Part shown: one piece after another, positions 14,636 to 23,195 of the stretch
Layout of the letters: every line of letters begins with the position of its first letter
Numbering within the stretch: position 1 is the stretch's first letter
Assembly (NCBI GenBank): GCA_005881425.1
Contig: VBIC01000092.1
Coordinates: forward strand, 2,171 to 41,528
From: Chloroflexota bacterium
Lineage (GTDB): Bacteria; Chloroflexota; Dormibacteria; CF-121
Length of the DNA stretch: 39,358 nucleotides
Direction: 5' to 3'
Made by a program: the position numbers and the translations under genes
The notes under the pieces: generated by a model
Databases searched by the model: none
What the model saw: only the letters and a program-made list of their open reading frames with translations
Told to the model about the DNA's origin: nothing

Positions 14636-17229
14636 CCGCCATCGACGTGGAAGCCAGGTCCGCGACCGTCCGCCTGATCGTCAACGGCGTCGAGCGGCAG
14701 GTCCCCCTCCAGCCTGAGCGCAGCCTGCTCGTGGCGCTACGCGAGGAGCTGGGCCTGACCGGAGCCAAGTACGGCTGCGGTGAGGGCGCCTGCGGCGCCT
14801 GCACGGTCCTGGTCGACCTATCCCCCGAGCGCGCCTGCGTCTTCAGCCTCGGCGAGGCACGGGGACGCCGGATCACGACCATCGAGGGCCTGGCCGGCCA
14901 AGGCCGCCTGCATCCGGTGCAGCGTGCCTTCCTCCAGGCGGGCGCGATGCAGTGCGGCTACTGCGTCCCGGGAATGATCCTGAGCGCGGCCGCGCTGATC
15001 GCCCGGCAGCCCAACCCTGGCGACGCCGACATAACCGCGGCCCTAGACGGCAACCTCTGCCGCTGCGGCGCCTATCCGGCCATCCGCCGCGCGGTCAGCC
15101 TGGCCGCGGAGCTGGCGCGCGGCCCCGAGGCGGGCTTTGCGCCGCGCCCCGCGGCAGCCACTCCGCCCGCGATCACCTCGAGCCGGGGGCCATGGGATCT
15201 CCTCCCGCCCACCCGGCGCGACTACTTCTCGTCCCTGCCCGACGGACTGGTCGCCGTCCTGCCCCCGGGCCGGAGCGGATGGTGGTCCTCGGACGGCGCC
15301 TGGCTGCACCTCGGCGCCGACGGCACGGCGACGGCCTTCACCGGCAAGGTCGACGTCGGGCAGGACAACCGCACCGCGCTGTCACACCTGGTCGCCGAGG
15401 AGCTCCGCCTTCCGGCCGCCGCGGTGCGCCTGGTGATGGGAGACACGGACGTCTGCCCCTTCGACGTCGGCACCTTCGGCAGCCGGTCGATGGCGGATGC
15501 GGGGGGCTCGCTTCGAACCGCGGCTGCCGCCGCCCGCCGCTGGCTGATCGCGCGTGCCGCGTCGCGCTGGCGTGTCGATGCCAGGCGCCTTCAGGCCGCG
15601 GATGGATCGGTGAGGACGCGCAACGGCCGCAGGTCCATTCCCTACGCCGATCTCCTTCGCGGGTTGCGCCGGATCACGATCGTCAGCGGCCGCGTGGTCG
15701 CAGGGCAGCCGGCGCTCCGCGCCGACGCCCTGGAGATCGTGACCGGCGAGAAGCGGTACCCATCGGACCTCACCCGTCCCGGCCTGCTCCACGCCAGGAT
15801 GCTTCGCCCGCCCGGCCTCGGAGCCACGCTGCGGACGGTCGACACCAGCGGGGCGCGCGCCCTCCCTGGGCTGACGGTGGTCGAGGAGGGGCCTCGCATC
15901 GCGGTGCTGGCGCAGCACTCCACCACGGCGGATCGTGGCCTGAGTGCGATCGAAGCTCGGTGGCAGATTGAGGCCCAGCCAGCGGAGCGCGACCTGGAGA
16001 CTCACCTGCGATCGCATCCGGTCGCGGCCGAGGGATGGGAGGGAGGGAGCAGCGAGGAGCAGGGCAACCTGGAGCGGGCCCTGCGCCGGGCGCCCGTCCG
16101 CCTCGACGCCACCTATCGAACCGCGTACATCGCCCACGCCCCGCTGGAGACGCGCGTGGCGCTGGCCGAGTGGACTGGCGACAGGCTCACCGTATGGACC
16201 GGGACGCAGCGGCCCTTCGCGCTCCGAGAGTCGCTGGCCGAGGCCCTCGAGCTATCCGAGGCCCAGGTGCGCGTGATCGTTCCCCTGACCGGTGGCGGCT
16301 TCGGCGGCAAGCACACGGTGGAGCTCGCCATCGACGCCGCGCGCCTGGCCCGGTCCAGCGGGCGGCCGGTGAAGATCCGCTCCACGCGCGAGGAGGAATT
16401 CCGTTGGGCCTACCTGCGTCCGGCGGCTGTCGTCGACGTGCGCAGCGGCGCCAGCCGGGAGGGCCGGATCACGGCCTGGGACCTGACCGACCTCAACGCC
16501 GGCGCCGCGGGCATCGAAAGCCCCTACGATTTCCGAAACCAGCGGCTCACCTATCAGCCCGCCGCCTCGCCGCTTCCCCAGGGGTCGTACCGCGCGCTGG
16601 CCGCGACCGCGAACACCTTCGCCCGCGAGTCGCACCTGGACGAGCTGGCCCACCGGCTCGACCAGGATCCGCTCGATCTCAGGCTCGCCCACGTCGCGGA
16701 CGAGCGGCTCGAAGCGGCGCTCGAGGCCGTGGCGGAGCGGATCGGCTGGGCGCGTCGCGCCCGCGGCTCGGGCCACGGGATGGGGATCGCGGGCGGGATC
16801 GAGAAGGAGGGCCGGATCGCCACCGCGGTCGAGGTTCGAGCCCTGGCCGGACGGCCGCTGGAGATCGTCCGCATCGTCACCGCCTACGACTGCGGCGCGG
16901 TGGTGAACCCGCACAACCTGGTCAACCAGATCGAAGGAGCCACGGTGATGGGGTTGGGCGGCGCGCTCTTCGAGGCGATCCATTTCGAGGACGGCCGGGT
17001 ACTGAACCCCGCCTTCTCCCAGTACCGTGTCCCGCGCTTTCGCGACGTGCCGCCCATCGACGTGATCCTCCTCGACCGCAAGGACGTCCCGCCGGCCGGG
17101 GCAGGGGAGACGCCGATGATCGCCCTGGCGCCGGCCCTGGCCAATGCCGTCTTCGAGGCGACAGGGCGGCGGCTGCGTGCCCTGCCGCTCTTGCCGGACG
17201 AGGCCGGTCCCGCTCAGACGCCCAGGTAG
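14632..17229 (+). CDS. Single-chain molybdenum hydroxylase: 2Fe-2S domains fused to IorB-type Moco domain
   Basis: This is a xanthine-oxidase-family enzyme of about 865 residues. Residues 1-160 are the two 2Fe-2S domains: GCGEGACGACTV (C-x4-C-x2-C), RACVFSL, MQCGYCVPGM and LCRCGAYPAIR. After a linker, residues about 190-865 are the molybdopterin part. It begins with GADGTATAFTGKVDVGQDNRT, continues with an aldehyde-oxidase a/b-hammerhead region (VTGEKRYPSDL), has GGGFGGK near residue 555, and ends with the base catalyst Glu826 in GAGETPMIALAPALANA. This order is that of isoquinoline 1-oxidoreductase/nicotinate dehydrogenase IorB. No FAD subunit is near. The start is TTG at 14632 overlapping the previous stop, or GTG at 14647. 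The substrate is unknown. Its 3' end overlaps livF by 16 bases. Confidence 0.88.
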   Translation: MTAIDVEARSATVRLIVNGVERQVPLQPERSLLVALREELGLTGAKYGCGEGACGACTVLVDLSPERACVFSLGEARGRRITTIEGLAGQGRLHPVQRAFLQAGAMQCGYCVPGMILSAAALIARQPNPGDADITAALDGNLCRCGAYPAIRRAVSLAAELARGPEAGFAPRPAAATPPAITSSRGPWDLLPPTRRDYFSSLPDGLVAVLPPGRSGWWSSDGAWLHLGADGTATAFTGKVDVGQDNRTALSHLVAEELRLPAAAVRLVMGDTDVCPFDVGTFGSRSMADAGGSLRTAAAAARRWLIARAASRWRVDARRLQAADGSVRTRNGRRSIPYADLLRGLRRITIVSGRVVAGQPALRADALEIVTGEKRYPSDLTRPGLLHARMLRPPGLGATLRTVDTSGARALPGLTVVEEGPRIAVLAQHSTTADRGLSAIEARWQIEAQPAERDLETHLRSHPVAAEGWEGGSSEEQGNLERALRRAPVRLDATYRTAYIAHAPLETRVALAEWTGDRLTVWTGTQRPFALRESLAEALELSEAQVRVIVPLTGGGFGGKHTVELAIDAARLARSSGRPVKIRSTREEEFRWAYLRPAAVVDVRSGASREGRITAWDLTDLNAGAAGIESPYDFRNQRLTYQPAASPLPQGSYRALAATANTFARESHLDELAHRLDQDPLDLRLAHVADERLEAALEAVAERIGWARRARGSGHGMGIAGGIEKEGRIATAVEVRALAGRPLEIVRIVTAYDCGAVVNPHNLVNQIEGATVMGLGGALFEAIHFEDGRVLNPAFSQYRVPRFRDVPPIDVILLDRKDVPPAGAGETPMIALAPALANAVFEATGRRLRALPLLPDEAGPAQTPR

Positions 17230-17933
17230 GCCTTGCGGATGGCCGGGTCGTGGCGCAGCTCGCCCGCCCGGCCGCTCATCACCACATGTCCGTTCTCCAG
17301 CACGTAGCCGCGGTCCGCCGCCTCGAGGGCGAGCACCACGTCCTGCTCCACCAGGAGCACGGCCGTCCCGTCGTGGTTGATGGCGCGCACAACCTCCATC
17401 ACCCGATCGACCACTTTGGGCGCCAGGCCCAGGGATGGCTCGTCGATCATGAGCAGCCTGGGCCGGCCCATCAACCCTCTTCCGATCGCCACCATCTGCT
17501 GCTCGCCGCCGGACAGTGTGCCCGCGTCGCGATGCAGCTTGTCCTGGAGCGTCGGGAAGTAGGCCAGGATCCGCTCCAGGTCCTCACGGATCCGCGGATC
17601 GCGGCGGCGGTAGGCGCCCAGCAGGAGGTTGCGTTCGACCGTCATGGTGCCGAAAAGCCGGCGGCCCTGGGGGACGTGGACCAGGCCGGCGGCCACGGTC
17701 TGTTCCGGCCGCAGACCCGTCACCGGCCGTCCGTTGAAGACGACCTGGCCGGCGGTCACCCGCACCAGTCCGGTCAGCGCCCCGAGCAGGGTCGACTTGC
17801 CGGCGCCGTTGGCGCCGATCAGCGCCACCAGCTCACCCGGCCAGATGTCCAGGTCGACCTGGAACAGGACCGGGATCAAGAGAAAACCGGCATCGAGGCG
17901 GCGCACCTCGAGCAGCGGCTCTCCCTCAGGCAT
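17214..17933 (-). CDS. livF: Branched-chain amino acid type ABC transporter ATPase LivF
   Basis: This is the second ATPase of a Liv-type importer. It shows GANGAGKS (Walker A), a Q-loop, the ABC signature LSGGEQQMVAIGR and Walker B PRLLMIDEPSLGLAP, with the LivF phrase YVLENGHVV near the end. The ATG at 17933 overlaps the end of livG by 8 bases and leaves only a few residues before the conserved LLEVRRLDAGF; a GTG at 17957 would add 8 residues. It is the last gene of the operon and ends convergently into the molybdenum hydroxylase gene. The substrate may be branched-chain amino acids, urea, amides or other small acids. Confidence 0.92.
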   Translation of the reverse strand: MPEGEPLLEVRRLDAGFLLIPVLFQVDLDIWPGELVALIGANGAGKSTLLGALTGLVRVTAGQVVFNGRPVTGLRPEQTVAAGLVHVPQGRRLFGTMTVERNLLLGAYRRRDPRIREDLERILAYFPTLQDKLHRDAGTLSGGEQQMVAIGRGLMGRPRLLMIDEPSLGLAPKVVDRVMEVVRAINHDGTAVLLVEQDVVLALEAADRGYVLENGHVVMSGRAGELRHDPAIRKAYLGV

Positions 17934-18672
17934 CGCCGCCGCGGGCGTAGCGCTCACCCAGGTAGGCCTCGATCACCCGGCGGTCGCGCAGGACCTCCGA
18001 CGGCGGGCCTTCCAGCAGCGGCCGCCCCAGGTTCAGGACCAGGGCGCGGTTGCAGACGCCGACGATGACCTTCATCACGTGCTCGATCAGGACGATGGCG
18101 ACGCCGCTGGCGCGCACCTGGCGCACCATCTCCAGCGCCTGCTCCACCTCCACCTGGTTGAGCCCGGCCATGACCTCGTCGAGCAGCAGGAGCCGCGGCC
18201 GCATGGCGAGGGCGCGCGCGACCTCGAGCCGCTTGCGGTCGGGGACGGTCAGGCGCAGGACGGGATGGGATCGCTTGTCGGCCAGGCCGACGAGGTCCAG
18301 CACCGCATCCGCCTGGCGCAGCGCCTCGGCCGGCTGGAGCCGGCCCGCGGGCTGCCCGAAGAGAGCCCCCATGGCGGTGTTCTCGCGCACGGTCATCGAA
18401 GGAAAAGGACGGACGATCTGGAAGGTCCGCCCGATGCCCAGGCGCGCGATCCGGTAGGGCGCCTGGCCCACGATCGATCGATCCTGCCAGCGGATGTCGC
18501 CCCGGTCCGGCCGGAAGAGCCCGCTGACGCAGTTGAGCAGGGTGGTCTTGCCCGCGCCGTTGGGCCCGATGATGCCCAGGACGTCGCCATCCTGGACCGT
18601 GAAGCTGACGCCCTGGAGCGCCTGCACGCCGCCGAACCGCTTGCCCAGGTCGTTCACGGCGAGCAGGCTCAC
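17926..18672 (-). CDS. livG: Branched-chain amino acid type ABC transporter ATPase LivG
   Basis: This is the first ATPase of the importer. It has Walker A GPNGAGKT, the LivG-specific insertion after IGRTFQIVRPFPSMTVREN, and Walker B RLLLLDEVMAGLN, with C-terminal RVIEAYLGE typical of LivG. The signature motif reads LRLTVPDRKRLEVARAL instead of the usual LSYGxQRRLEIARAL, so the LSGGQ-type core is degenerate (LTVPDRKR). I chose GTG at 18672 because it gives SLLAVNDLGKRFGG at the very N-terminus as in homologs. A GTG at 18723 would add 17 residues and start right after the hairpin at 18727-18753. Confidence 0.88.
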   Translation of the reverse strand: MSLLAVNDLGKRFGGVQALQGVSFTVQDGDVLGIIGPNGAGKTTLLNCVSGLFRPDRGDIRWQDRSIVGQAPYRIARLGIGRTFQIVRPFPSMTVRENTAMGALFGQPAGRLQPAEALRQADAVLDLVGLADKRSHPVLRLTVPDRKRLEVARALAMRPRLLLLDEVMAGLNQVEVEQALEMVRQVRASGVAIVLIEHVMKVIVGVCNRALVLNLGRPLLEGPPSEVLRDRRVIEAYLGERYARGGDA

Positions 18673-18726
18673 GCTGTTGTGGCCCCACTCCGACCAAGGG
18701 AGGATGCCTCCGGCGGATTCCACACG

Positions 18727-18753
18727 GAGCGGGCGTTATGAGAACGCCCGCTC
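18727..18753 (-). promoter_or_regulatory. Perfect intra-operon hairpin between livM and livG
   Basis: GAGCGGGCGTT and AACGCCCGCTC form a perfect 11-bp stem around a 5-base loop. It covers the livM stop and nearly all of the gap before livG. No U-run follows, so it is not a classical terminator. It may partly block read-through, protect the upstream message, or mask the livG start. Confidence 0.6.
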
Positions 18754-19777
18754 ATGCGCTGGTTTCGCGGAGCGTGCGGCGCAGATAGCCGAGTGAAAGC
18801 CGGCTCTGGCCCCCGAAGAAGTCGATCACGCCGCGCGGGATGAAGATCACACAGACGGTGAGCAGGACCCCGAGCCCGATCTGCGAGTACACGGCGGCCG
18901 AGCCGCCGCCGGCCAGGGTCTCAATGGTCAGCTCCAGCACGACCGCGCCGGCCACCGGGCCGAGCACCGTACCCGCGCCGCCCAGCACCGCCATCAGGAT
19001 CATCTCCACGTTGTCGGAGACGGCGAACACGTTCTCCTGGTTGATGAAGCTGTTCCACTGGGCGAAGACGCCGCCGGCCAGGCCGGTGAGCGCGGCCGCG
19101 ATGACAAAGGCGGACACCTTGTAGAAGATCGTGTTGACGCCGATCACCGCCGCCGCCTCCTCGTTCTCGCGAATCGCCAGCAGGCCGAAGCCGAAACGGG
19201 ACCGGAGGATGACCCAGGTGGCGGCCACCGCCAGCGCGGCCGTCCCCAGCATCAGGTAGAAGAAGAGGAGGTCGGAGCGAAGGATGGGCAGGAAGAGGCC
19301 GGTCGCTCCGCCCAGCGGCCCCAGGTTGTTGACGACCTCCCCGACGGCGACGCCCACGCCCAGGGTCGCGACCGCGAAGTAATGGCCCCTGAGCCGAAGC
19401 AGGGGAAGCCCGATGACGGCCGCGAACAGGGCCGACACCAGGGGCGCCGCCAGCAGCGCCGGCGCGAACGCCCAGCGCAGGTTGCTCACCAGTGCCCCGG
19501 TGGTGTAGGCTCCCAGCCCGAAGAAAGCGATGTTGCCGAAGCTGGCGTAACCGGCCAGGCCGCCGATGACGTTCCAGGCCGAGGCCAGCGCCACGAACAT
19601 GGCCACGGTGGTCGCGATCCGGAACCAGAGGCGGTCGGTGAGCAGCGGCAGCCCGGCCTGCTGGGCGGCGTCGGTCGAGCTCAGCGGCGCGATCACCACC
19701 GCCGCCAGCGCGATCGCCCCGGCGGCGACGGCCAGCCGCCGGGTGGAGGGGCGAAGGCGCAGATGCAGGGCGATCAT
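18752..19777 (-). CDS. livM: Branched-chain amino acid type ABC transporter permease LivM
   Basis: This is a 341-residue inner membrane permease with about 8-10 hydrophobic helices. Family phrases are AWNVIGGLAGYASFGNIAFFGLGAYTTG, LPLLRLRGHYFAVATLGVG, LLAIRENEEAAAVIGVN (the EAA-like ATPase-coupling loop) and VLGGAGTVLGPVAGAVVL. The ATG at 19777 overlaps the livH stop (ATGA), so translation is coupled. It pairs with LivH to form the channel fed by the lipoprotein encoded upstream. Confidence 0.93.
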   Translation of the reverse strand: MIALHLRLRPSTRRLAVAAGAIALAAVVIAPLSSTDAAQQAGLPLLTDRLWFRIATTVAMFVALASAWNVIGGLAGYASFGNIAFFGLGAYTTGALVSNLRWAFAPALLAAPLVSALFAAVIGLPLLRLRGHYFAVATLGVGVAVGEVVNNLGPLGGATGLFLPILRSDLLFFYLMLGTAALAVAATWVILRSRFGFGLLAIRENEEAAAVIGVNTIFYKVSAFVIAAALTGLAGGVFAQWNSFINQENVFAVSDNVEMILMAVLGGAGTVLGPVAGAVVLELTIETLAGGGSAAVYSQIGLGVLLTVCVIFIPRGVIDFFGGQSRLSLGYLRRTLRETSA

Positions 19778-20643
19778 GCCAGTCGGCCGAGCAGGCCCTG
19801 GGGGCGGAACGCGAGCACGATGACCAGCACGGCGAAGGCGATCGCGTTGGCGTAGCCCGAGCCCAGGCCCGGCGTGCTCTGCCCCAGGATCTCGATCAGC
19901 CCGAACAGGAGACCGCCGGCCACGGTCGCGCTCACCCGGCCCAACCCGCCCAGGATGACCACCGCGAAGGCCTGCAGGGTATACGGGTCTCCGGCCGTCG
20001 GCGTGATTGCCTGGAAGGTGCTGATCAGTCCGCCCGCCACCCCGGCGAAGGCGGCCCCGATGGCGAAGGTCAGCGCGTAGGCGTGCCGGAGGTCGATGCC
20101 GACCAGCTGGGCGGCGTCCCGGTCCGCGCCCACCGCCTGGATCGCGGCTCCGGTGCGCGACCGGTTGAGGATCAGCCAGAGGATGGCCGCCAGCAGGATG
20201 GCCACCGCGAGGCTGGCGACCCGGATGTAGGGAACGGCGATCGACCCCAGCTCCAGCCGGCTGCCCGAGTAGGAGGTCGTCACCGAGCGGTAGTCGGGGG
20301 TGAACAGCAGCAGCAGGACGCTGACCAGGATCAGGTTGAGCCCGAAGGTCAATAGGAAGGTGAAGAGCAGCGGCGCCCGGATGATGCGATTGATCACCCC
20401 GCGCTGCAGGGCATAGCCGATGACAAAGAGCGCCACGGCGTCCACCGGCAGGCTCAGGAAGGGGTCGACGTGCCAGCGGCTGTAGAGGAGCCAGGTCAGA
20501 TAACCACCGGCTATGACCAGGGCGCCGTGGGCCAGGTTGACGATGTTGAGGATGCCCCACACGAGGCTGAAACCCAGCGCGACGGCGACGTAGACGCCAC
20601 CCAGCAGAAGGCCCAGGACGACCTGCTGGATGAACTGGCTCAG
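19774..20643 (-). CDS. livH: Branched-chain amino acid type ABC transporter permease LivH
   Basis: This is a permease of about 289 residues with LivH features: QQVVLGLLLGGVYVAVALGFSLVWGILNIVNLAHGAL at the N-terminus, AAIQAVGADRDAAQLVGIDL in the coupling loop, and AFAVVILGGLGRVSATVAGGLLFG. No ATG, GTG or TTG lies in frame between the inside of the upstream gene (20793) and the first helix. The codon at the right place is CTG at 20643-20641, one base after the TAG of the substrate-binding protein. I take CTG as the start. The alternative is an ATG at 20793 that reads 50 unrelated residues through the upstream gene. Confidence 0.85.
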   Translation of the reverse strand: MSQFIQQVVLGLLLGGVYVAVALGFSLVWGILNIVNLAHGALVIAGGYLTWLLYSRWHVDPFLSLPVDAVALFVIGYALQRGVINRIIRAPLLFTFLLTFGLNLILVSVLLLLFTPDYRSVTTSYSGSRLELGSIAVPYIRVASLAVAILLAAILWLILNRSRTGAAIQAVGADRDAAQLVGIDLRHAYALTFAIGAAFAGVAGGLISTFQAITPTAGDPYTLQAFAVVILGGLGRVSATVAGGLLFGLIEILGQSTPGLGSGYANAIAFAVLVIVLAFRPQGLLGRLA

Positions 20644-20644
20644 C

Positions 20645-21883
20645 CTAGCGGGAGCCCCAGGCCGGGGTCGGGTATTTCGGCTTGCCGTTGGCGACGTCGG
20701 CCGGATAGACCGTGTAGTGCACGCCGTTCTGGATCTGCTCCACGACCATCGGCTTGTAGACGTTGATGCCGCGGCTGTCGAACTTGATCTCACCGAAGAA
20801 CGTCATCACGTCCAGGCTCGCCAGGGCGTCGCGGATCTTGGCCGGGTCGAGCGAGCCGGCGTTCTCGACCGCTTTCTGGAAGGCGAGGCAGGCCGCCGTC
20901 GACTCGGCGACGTGATAGTCGGGAGGCTCGCTGCCGCCGTACTTCTGCTGGTAGGCCTTGACATAGTCGCTGACCGACAGGTAGAAGGCCGGATGGTATT
21001 TCACCTGGGGCGTCCATTGCGAACCGTCGTAGACGAAGTTCGCATCGGGTCCGAGCGCGCTGATGAAATCGGGGGTCGAGGGGCCGACCGAGTAAGCGAA
21101 GATCTTGGCGTTGAGGTCGAGCTGCTTGGCCGCCTTGTTGATGGCGATCGCCTCCGCCAGGTGGCCTGAGTTGAGGACGATGTCCGGGTTCGCCTGCTTG
21201 GCCTGGCTGACCAGTCCGCTGACGTCCGGCGCGGCGGCGGGGTACTGCTTGCTGAACACGACCTGCATCCCCTTCGAGGCTGCGTAGTCCTCGACCGCCC
21301 TGGCCACCTCGACGGAGAAGTTGTCGTTCGCGGTCAGCATCGCGATCCGGGTCGGCTTGGGCGAGAGGGTGGCGGCCATGTCGAGCACACCCGTGAGGTA
21401 CTTGTTGGCCGGGGAGAGGACCCCGAAGGTGAACTTGTAGCCCTTGTTGAAGATGGCCTGGGCCGCGCCGTTGGCCTCCACCATCGGTATGCCGTTCTTC
21501 TCGGCGATCACGGCGTCGGTGGCGGTGGCGGCGCTGCCGTAGGGCCCGAGGATGAACTGCGCCTTCTCGTCCGTGATCAGCTTCTGCACCAGAGTCGCGC
21601 TGAGGTCGGCCTTGCTCTGGTCGTCCTCGTACTTGATCTGCACCGGATGCTTCACGTTCCCGGCGACGATCCCACCGCGCTGATTGATCCAGTCCAGCCA
21701 CAGGTCGTAGCCCTGCTTGGTGAGGGCTCCCTCCTTGGACTGGGCGCCGGTCAGGGAGACCGCGGCCCCGAAGACGATCGGCGCGCCCGCGCTGGGCGCC
21801 GCGTTGGTGCCGTTGGCGGTGCCGCAGGCGGTCGCCAGGACCGCCGCCAGGCCGAGCACGCCCGCCAGGGTCGTCCCCCGCAT
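20645..21883 (-). CDS. Liv-type ABC transporter substrate-binding lipoprotein
   Basis: This is a 412-residue type I periplasmic binding protein (Peripla_BP_6). The N-terminus MRGTTLAGVLGLAAVLATAC is a lipoprotein signal with Cys20 as the lipidated residue, in a relaxed lipobox ATAC. The mature part begins FGAAVSLTGAQSKEGALTKQGYDLWLDWIN and carries ILGPYGSAATATDAVIAEKNGIPMVEANGAAQ, as in LivJ/amide-binding proteins. It feeds LivH/LivM. It starts 37 bases after the CoA-transferase gene and is probably co-transcribed with it. Confidence 0.92.
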   Translation of the reverse strand: MRGTTLAGVLGLAAVLATACGTANGTNAAPSAGAPIVFGAAVSLTGAQSKEGALTKQGYDLWLDWINQRGGIVAGNVKHPVQIKYEDDQSKADLSATLVQKLITDEKAQFILGPYGSAATATDAVIAEKNGIPMVEANGAAQAIFNKGYKFTFGVLSPANKYLTGVLDMAATLSPKPTRIAMLTANDNFSVEVARAVEDYAASKGMQVVFSKQYPAAAPDVSGLVSQAKQANPDIVLNSGHLAEAIAINKAAKQLDLNAKIFAYSVGPSTPDFISALGPDANFVYDGSQWTPQVKYHPAFYLSVSDYVKAYQQKYGGSEPPDYHVAESTAACLAFQKAVENAGSLDPAKIRDALASLDVMTFFGEIKFDSRGINVYKPMVVEQIQNGVHYTVYPADVANGKPKYPTPAWGSR

Positions 21884-21920
21884 GAGGACAGTGTAGGTGA
21901 ACCGATTCCCCGGAGGACGG

Positions 21921-23120
21921 TCAGTCAGGTCCGAAAGCGCCGCGCTGGTGGAGACGCTCGACCTCCTCTGGAGCATAGCCGGCGGCCGCCAGGACCTCGG
22001 CGCGATCACCGTCCAGGAGGGGAGCCGGGCGGTAGGTCGGGCGGTAACCGGCCATCTTGATCGGAAGGCCCACCGTGGCGACCTCGCCCAGCTCGGCGTG
22101 CCGGTAGGTCGCCAGCATCCCGCGCTCCGCCAGCTCCTGGCGGTCGAGGGCCGACCCCATCGCCCGGACGGGGGCCACCGGCACCCGGCCGCGGAGGAGG
22201 CCGACCCAGTGCTCGGTGGGGTGGGTCCGAAGGCGTGCCTCGAGCAGGGCAAGCAGCGCGTCGCGGTTGCGGCGCCGAGCCTCGAACGAGGCGAAGCGGG
22301 GGTCGGCGGCCAGCTCCGGCATTCCGAGCGCCTCCACCAGGGCTCGGTAGAACTTTTCCTTGGCGCAGGCGACCGCCAGGTGGCCGTCGGCCGTGGCGAA
22401 GAACTGGAAGGGCACGATGCTGGGATGGCCCGAAGCGGCCGTCCGCTCACCTGGCACGCCGGCGCTGAGGTACCAGGTCGCCCGGTAGCTGTGCATGGCG
22501 AGCGCCGAGTCGTAGAGGCTGACGTCGACGTCCCGGCCCTGCCCCGTCCGCCGGGCGTCGAGGACCGCGGCTACGAGCGCGAGCGCGGCCATCATGCCGC
22601 CGACATAGTCGGCGAGCGAGAGTCCGCTCTTGACCGGCGGGCCGTCCGGGTCGCCGGTGAGCGCCGCCCAGCCCGCCTCAGCCTGGATCAGCGGATCGTA
22701 GCCCGGCTCGGCGCTGCGCGCCCCCTCGCGGCCGTAGGCGGAGAGCGATAGGCAGACGATGGCGGGGTTTACGCGGCCGAGGACCTCGTAGGTGAGGCCG
22801 AGCTGGGTGACGACATCGCCGCGCACGTTGGCGCAGACGGCGTCGGCATCGCGCACCAGGCGGTGCAGGACCTCCTGGCCGGCCGGCTGCTTGAGGTCCA
22901 GGACGAGGCTGCGCTTGCCCCGATTGAAGGATTCGAAGTAAAGGCTGTCCGTGCCCCGCTGGCCGGGGCCGACGTACCGGCTCACGTCTCCGCCGGTATG
23001 CGGATCCTCGAGCCGGATCACGTCCGCTCCCAGGTCCGCCAGGTGAAGCGTGGCGAAGGGGCCGGCGCCGAACTGCTCGACCGCGACGACCCGCAGCCCA
23101 CTGAGCGGAGCGCCGGTCAT
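21921..23120 (-). CDS. CaiB/BaiF-family (class III) CoA-transferase
   Basis: This enzyme of 399 residues moves CoA between carboxylic acids through an aspartyl-CoA intermediate. It begins with PLSGLRVVAVEQFGAGPFATLHLADLGADVIRLE, contains NRGKRSLVLDLK, and has the catalytic Asp142 in PGYDPLIQAEAG. The C-terminal half (GHPSIVPFQFFATADGHLAVACAKEKFYRAL) is typical of the formyl-CoA/BaiF group. It is the first gene of the operon that includes the Liv-type importer, so the importer may take up an organic acid or related compound that is then activated as a CoA ester. The actual substrate cannot be read from the sequence. Confidence 0.92.
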   Translation of the reverse strand: MTGAPLSGLRVVAVEQFGAGPFATLHLADLGADVIRLEDPHTGGDVSRYVGPGQRGTDSLYFESFNRGKRSLVLDLKQPAGQEVLHRLVRDADAVCANVRGDVVTQLGLTYEVLGRVNPAIVCLSLSAYGREGARSAEPGYDPLIQAEAGWAALTGDPDGPPVKSGLSLADYVGGMMAALALVAAVLDARRTGQGRDVDVSLYDSALAMHSYRATWYLSAGVPGERTAASGHPSIVPFQFFATADGHLAVACAKEKFYRALVEALGMPELAADPRFASFEARRRNRDALLALLEARLRTHPTEHWVGLLRGRVPVAPVRAMGSALDRQELAERGMLATYRHAELGEVATVGLPIKMAGYRPTYRPAPLLDGDRAEVLAAAGYAPEEVERLHQRGAFGPD

Positions 23121-23195
23121 GCTTCAAATGGTAGGCGAGCCGGGGCCGCCGCCGGCGAGGCGGACCGGCCGGGTCCGGTGGCACAGTGTGAAGGT

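Noticed and set aside
18727-18753. Rho-independent terminator in the Liv operon
   Set aside because: The stem is strong but no U-run follows on the minus strand, and livG/livF continue directly.
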